A program made the position numbers and the translations under genes. Shown here piece after piece: positions 20,604 to 24,179 of a DNA stretch of 24,179 nt. The number at the start of each line of letters is the position of its first letter. Position 1 is the stretch's first letter. The notes beneath the pieces were generated by a model. It ran no database searches. It was not told the DNA's origin and was given only the letters and a program-made list of their open reading frames with translations. Origin of the DNA: a virus; IMG/VR virus record IMGVR_UViG_3300005293_000052, positions 1-24,179 of that record. The stretch is one strand, 5' to 3'.

Positions 20604-20984
20604 ATGAAGATATCCTTCAGTTCGACAGGTGACCTTAAACGAACAAGCGACTTTCTTGTTAAAATGTCTAGGGGCGATCTCTTTCGAAATCTAGAAGGAC
20701 TCGCTCAGCAAGGGGTCGCTGCTCTTGCGGCGGCGACCCCAGTTGACTCTGGTCTCACAGCTGCTAGTTGGGGCTGTACAGTTAAGGTTGGACTTAGGTC
20801 GTCAACCATTTCTTGGACCAATAGCAATATTGTTGGTGGTGCTCCTGTGGCCATCCTTCTTCAGTATGGCCACGGTACGGGTACTGGTGGTTGGATTCAA
20901 GGCCAAGACTATATCAACCCAACAATTAAACCGGTATTTGACAATATTGCGAACCAAGCCTGGAAGGCGGTGACCTCGGCATGA
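20604..20984 (+). CDS. HK97 gp10-like tail completion / head-tail joining protein
   Basis: The product has 126 residues. It resembles the HK97 gp10-like family (tail completion, or head-tail joining), with T-P-V-D-S-G-L-T-A-A-S-W, the strand I-S-W-T-N-S-N, then G-A-P-V-A-I-L-L-Q-Y-G-H-G-T-G-T-G-G-W, and Y-I-N-P-T-I-K-P-V-F-D near the C-terminus. Usually this gene lies between head closure and tail terminator. Here it is far downstream, just before the tape measure, after the fibre island. Its stop overlaps the tape-measure ATG (ATGA, 20981-20984), so the two are translated together. TAGGAGTCAGGC precedes the ATG. Confidence 0.82.
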   Translation: MKISFSSTGDLKRTSDFLVKMSRGDLFRNLEGLAQQGVAALAAATPVDSGLTAASWGCTVKVGLRSSTISWTNSNIVGGAPVAILLQYGHGTGTGGWIQGQDYINPTIKPVFDNIANQAWKAVTSA

Positions 20985-23900
20985 GTGCCATTGACGAACG
21001 CGTCGTTCAAATGAAGTTCGACAACTCCCAGTTTCAAAGCGGGGTTGCCGCCACAAACAATTCGCTTGCCAGTCTTAAACAAAGCTTAAACCTTGAAGGT
21101 GCCGCTCGAGGTCTGCAGGAGCTAGACACTGCAGGTAAGAGTTTCTCACTTGCTGGGATGGCAGCGGGCGTAGATGCTATTGGCGCCAAGTTCAGCGCCC
21201 TGTCCATTCTGGGCATCACGGCTCTTGTAAATATCGGTAATCAGGCTATTAATACCGGCATCAATCTGGTTAAGTCGCTTACGATTGGGCCAATCGCAGA
21301 TGGTTTTGCTGACTACAACGCTAAGTTGTCTTCAGTACAGACAATCATGAATGCCACGGGCTCATCTATTGATGTGGTTTCTGGATATTTCGGCGAACTT
21401 GATACCTATGCCGATAAAACCATCTACAACCTGACCGATATGACTGGCGCATTCGCCAAGTTCACTAACGCGGGTGTAGACATGGATAAGTCAGTTCCGG
21501 CCATTAAGGGTATCGCCAACATGGTCGCCCTTGCTGGTCAGGATGCTGGCGCCGCATCTATTGCGATGTACAACTTGTCGCAGTCTATTGCTGGCGGATT
21601 CCTAACCACCACAGACTACAAATCACTAAACCTCGCCAACGTCGCCACTAAAGAGTGGAAAGGCCAAATGGTCGAGGCAGCTGTTGCTGCCGGTAAGCTG
21701 GAAAAAGTCGGCGACAAGTATCACGTTGTCGGCATGAAGGCTGGTACGGCATCGACTGAAGCTCAGCTCTTTAACGAGAACTTGGCTGAAGGCTGGGCCT
21801 CAACCGAAGTCTTGATGGGTGTGCTCGGCGATTATGGCGACACAACCACTGAGATTGGTGCTAAAGCCCAAGCAGCTGCTCAGGACGTAAAGTCCTTTGG
21901 TATGATGATGGAAACGCTGAAGGCTGGCGTTGGTACGGGTTGGACTGATACCTTCGAGATCCTCGTTGGTAACCTCCACGAAGCTAAGGCACTATTCACA
22001 CCTCTTACCGCATCTGTCGGTGAATTCCTCACATCGTTTGATACCGCCCGAAACACCTTGCTTAAGGGGTGGAAAGACATGGGTGGTCGAACAGCGCTGC
22101 TTGACACACTCAAAAGCGCATTCACATCACTCGTTGCGATCATCAACCCGATTAGAGATGCCTTTGTCGAGATCTTTCCTCCGATAACGGCAGCAAACCT
22201 GATGTACATCACCAATGCCTTTAAAGAGTTTGTAGCTAAGCTCACTCCGTCATTCAAGGTTATCGATGGAGTTAAGCGCACAGCTAAGGGTCTATTCGCA
22301 GCACTTGACATTGGTCGCATGATCATAATGGGAGTGGTTCGTGTAATCATGCATATGCTTGGTTCCGTCGCCGGTGCTGGCGGAGGCGTTCTAGCATTCA
22401 CCGCTAAAGTCGGTGACATGATTGTCGAGTTCCGCAATGCACTTAAGCAGGGACAAGGCCTTACCAAGTTCTTCCGAGCAATCCATGAAGTTATTTCCAG
22501 GGTCACCATCGCAATTCAGGATGCTGTCGTCTGGTTCAATAACCTGTTCAAGGGTGTTGAGAAGATTGATACCAGTGCCGCTACAGCAGCATTCGATAAT
22601 GTCGGTAAGCGCGTCGAGAGCGTCAAGGAGGCTGGCTCAGGTCTAAATAAGATCTGGGAGAAGTTCAAAGACATTGTCAAGGGCGTCTTTGAATTCTTTG
22701 CTCCCCTAGGCCAAAAGATTGCAGATGTTGCGGGTAAGATCGGCACCGGTATTTCTGATGCAATGAAGAACGTAGACTTCAACACGGTTCTTGATGGCAT
22801 CAACACCGGTTTGTTTGCTGCGCTTATCCTCATGATCCGCAAGTTCTTCACTGGTGGCTTTAAGAAAGAAGTCGAAGGTGGTGGTCTACTTGACACCATC
22901 AAGGGCGTATTTGGGGGTTTGACTGACACGCTAAGTGCCATGCAGACAACTCTTAAAGCAGGAACGCTTATCCTGATCGCAGGCGCAATTGCGCTTCTTG
23001 CAGGTTCGGTGTTGATCCTGTCGACCATCGACTCAGGCAAGATGACTGTTGCCCTTGGTGCTATTGGCGCCATGATGGGTCAGCTGATGTTTGCCATGTT
23101 CGTGCTTGACAAGATCTCATCTGTCGGAGGCGCGGTCAAGATCACACTTCTTGCCGGAGCAATGAGCCTGTTTGCAGTTGCTATTGGTCTTCTTGCTCTA
23201 TCGGTAAAGATCATGTCCACTCTTAGCTGGGAGGAACTACTCAAGGGTCTCGGTGGGGTTCTGGCGCTACTTTTCGGTATCGCTGGGGCAATGAAACTTA
23301 TGTCTGGAGCTAAGGGCCAATTCATTGGTGCTGGCATTGGTATGGTATTCATCGCTATCGCGATTAAGATTCTAGCTAGTGCCGTTAGGGACTTCGCTCA
23401 GCTTAGCTGGGAGGAACTGGTAAAGGGTCTTGGTAGTGTCGGTGCTGTTCTTGGAGCACTTACCCTATTTACGAGGTTGGCTAAGGTCAACAAGGGCGCA
23501 ATGGCTCAAGCAGCAGGCCTGATTCTTCTAGGCATCGCACTTAAGATTATTGCTTCGGCAGTGTCAGACTTCTCTGAAATGAGTGTGAAAGAACTCATCA
23601 AGGGTCTGGGAGCCATGACTGTCATTCTTGCTGTGCTGGTTCTCTTCACTAAGAAAGTCAAGCCAGCCAACCTGATACCGACTGCGCTTGGGTTGGTTAT
23701 TCTAGGTGGCGCCCTTAAGATCATAGCTAATGTGATGAGGGATCTTGCCGGGATGAGTATGAAGGAGATCGGTAAGGGTCTTGGCGGTATGGCTGGTGCA
23801 CTCTATATAGTCAGTGGAGCCATGCGTGCGATGCCTAAGGATATGATTTCTTCGGCTATCAGCCTGGTTATCGTTGGCGGAGCTCTTAAGATCATCGCTA

Positions 23901-24179
23901 GTGTGATGAAGGATATTGGCGGAATGTCCTGGGAGGAAATAGCTAAGGGTCTATTCACTCTTGGTCTTTCGATGAGGATGATCACCGTATCCATGAGTTC
24001 TATGACTAAAGCATTGCCGGGCGCATTCGCACTACTAATTGTTGCTGGTGCTCTGGCTATACTCGCGCCAGTCCTCATAGCGTTCGGTCAGATGTCATGG
24101 GACGAAATTGGTCGGGGTCTAGGTATGCTTGCGGGCGTACTCTTGATTCTGGGCATTGCTGGTTGGGCTATTACTCCAG
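20981..24179 (+). CDS. Tape measure protein (partial, runs off the window)
   Basis: At least 1066 residues are encoded; the frame stays open to the end. The tape measure sets tail length and is ejected ahead of the DNA. The N-terminus has V-V-Q-M-K-F-D-N-S-Q-F and a helical stretch. A conserved block follows (about 105-290), with V-Q-T-I-M-N-A-T-G, N-L-T-D-M-T-G-A-F-A-K-F, L-A-N-V-A-T-K-E-W-K-G and the final A-Q-A-A-A-Q-D-V-K-S-F-G-M-M-M-E-T-L. The middle is helical and basic. From about residue 660 it is rich in hydrophobic helices, and from about 748 it has six copies of a repeat built on M-S-W-E-E-L-x-K-G-L. The start overlaps the upstream stop (ATGA). No frameshift is seen. Confidence 0.93.
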   Translation, partial: MSAIDERVVQMKFDNSQFQSGVAATNNSLASLKQSLNLEGAARGLQELDTAGKSFSLAGMAAGVDAIGAKFSALSILGITALVNIGNQAINTGINLVKSLTIGPIADGFADYNAKLSSVQTIMNATGSSIDVVSGYFGELDTYADKTIYNLTDMTGAFAKFTNAGVDMDKSVPAIKGIANMVALAGQDAGAASIAMYNLSQSIAGGFLTTTDYKSLNLANVATKEWKGQMVEAAVAAGKLEKVGDKYHVVGMKAGTASTEAQLFNENLAEGWASTEVLMGVLGDYGDTTTEIGAKAQAAAQDVKSFGMMMETLKAGVGTGWTDTFEILVGNLHEAKALFTPLTASVGEFLTSFDTARNTLLKGWKDMGGRTALLDTLKSAFTSLVAIINPIRDAFVEIFPPITAANLMYITNAFKEFVAKLTPSFKVIDGVKRTAKGLFAALDIGRMIIMGVVRVIMHMLGSVAGAGGGVLAFTAKVGDMIVEFRNALKQGQGLTKFFRAIHEVISRVTIAIQDAVVWFNNLFKGVEKIDTSAATAAFDNVGKRVESVKEAGSGLNKIWEKFKDIVKGVFEFFAPLGQKIADVAGKIGTGISDAMKNVDFNTVLDGINTGLFAALILMIRKFFTGGFKKEVEGGGLLDTIKGVFGGLTDTLSAMQTTLKAGTLILIAGAIALLAGSVLILSTIDSGKMTVALGAIGAMMGQLMFAMFVLDKISSVGGAVKITLLAGAMSLFAVAIGLLALSVKIMSTLSWEELLKGLGGVLALLFGIAGAMKLMSGAKGQFIGAGIGMVFIAIAIKILASAVRDFAQLSWEELVKGLGSVGAVLGALTLFTRLAKVNKGAMAQAAGLILLGIALKIIASAVSDFSEMSVKELIKGLGAMTVILAVLVLFTKKVKPANLIPTALGLVILGGALKIIANVMRDLAGMSMKEIGKGLGGMAGALYIVSGAMRAMPKDMISSAISLVIVGGALKIIASVMKDIGGMSWEEIAKGLFTLGLSMRMITVSMSSMTKALPGAFALLIVAGALAILAPVLIAFGQMSWDEIGRGLGMLAGVLLILGIAGWAITP
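23222..24179 (+). repeat. Six-copy hydrophobic repeat in the tape measure C-terminal region
   Basis: The units start at 23222, 23402, 23579, 23753, 23924 and 24092, each at (L/M)-S-(W/V/M)-(E/K/D)-E-(L/I)-x-(K/R)-G-L and each reaching A-L-K-I-I-A-S type strands before the next. The intervals are 60, 59, 58, 57 and 56 codons. The last copy is cut by the window end. An earlier, more diverged unit may exist just upstream. Confidence 0.88.

Noticed and set aside
21880-23352. Several minus-strand frames opposite the tape measure
   Set aside because: Low-complexity products (Ser, Ala, Pro, Ile) typical of the reverse of a hydrophobic repeat protein; no start signals.

Overview
The window is part of the structural region of a tailed double-stranded DNA bacteriophage or prophage. 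All supported genes lie on the + strand and are packed almost end to end. A tail tube, a tail assembly chaperone and a very long tape-measure gene, with no sheath gene seen, point to a long non-contractile tail (siphovirus). The strong AAGGAGG-type ribosome sites and the style of the capsid, terminator and fibre proteins suggest a Gram-positive host, most likely an actinobacterium. The host genus cannot be read from this sequence. Base composition is moderate by eye, not the very high GC of many Streptomyces or Mycobacterium phages. No integrase, tRNA, rRNA, CRISPR array or insertion sequence was seen.

Layout. (1) 2-166: 3' end of the terminase large subunit. (2) 163-7171: nine consecutive genes, eight starting with the same tag, roughly D-D-F-L-x-H-Y-G-V-x-G-M-K-W-G-K-R, and one (the second) carrying it at residues 27-43 and again internally. 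Behind the tag the proteins differ: a GNAT acetyltransferase, a papain-like (Tox-PL type) cysteine enzyme, three paralogues with an unnamed C-terminal domain, and several small membrane-segment or glycine-rich proteins. (3) 7164-7418: a small acidic protein overlapping the papain-like gene, placed as an immunity partner would be. (4) 7466-8836 portal; 8839-9750 a helical, Lys/Ala-rich protein with a decayed tag; 9772-12231 a fusion of HK97-type prohead protease, five acidic helical repeats and major capsid protein. (5) 12251-14111: head closure, tail terminator, tail tube and tail assembly chaperone. (6) 14133-20427: a receptor-binding island with a short fibre-type protein, two Mtd_N-type fibres (one a large beta-helix tailspike), a second tail-tube paralogue with an extra C-terminal domain, and a minor tail protein. 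(7) 20444-20984: a 46-residue ORF and an HK97 gp10-like tail completion protein. (8) 20981 to the window end: an incomplete tape-measure gene with C-terminal repeats.

How the parts may work together. Terminase and portal fill a head built from the protease-scaffold-capsid fusion. The connector genes join it to a tail whose length is set by the tape measure and whose tip carries the fibres. The unusual part is the tagged array between terminase and portal. Its position, the shared tag, the varied cargo (two recognisable enzyme folds) and the frequent membrane segments suggest a set of proteins loaded into the head and delivered with the DNA. This would parallel the capsid targeting sequence of the phage T4 internal proteins and Alt. 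That is an inference; no experiment is visible here. The acidic repeats of the capsid fusion are a candidate docking site for the tag.
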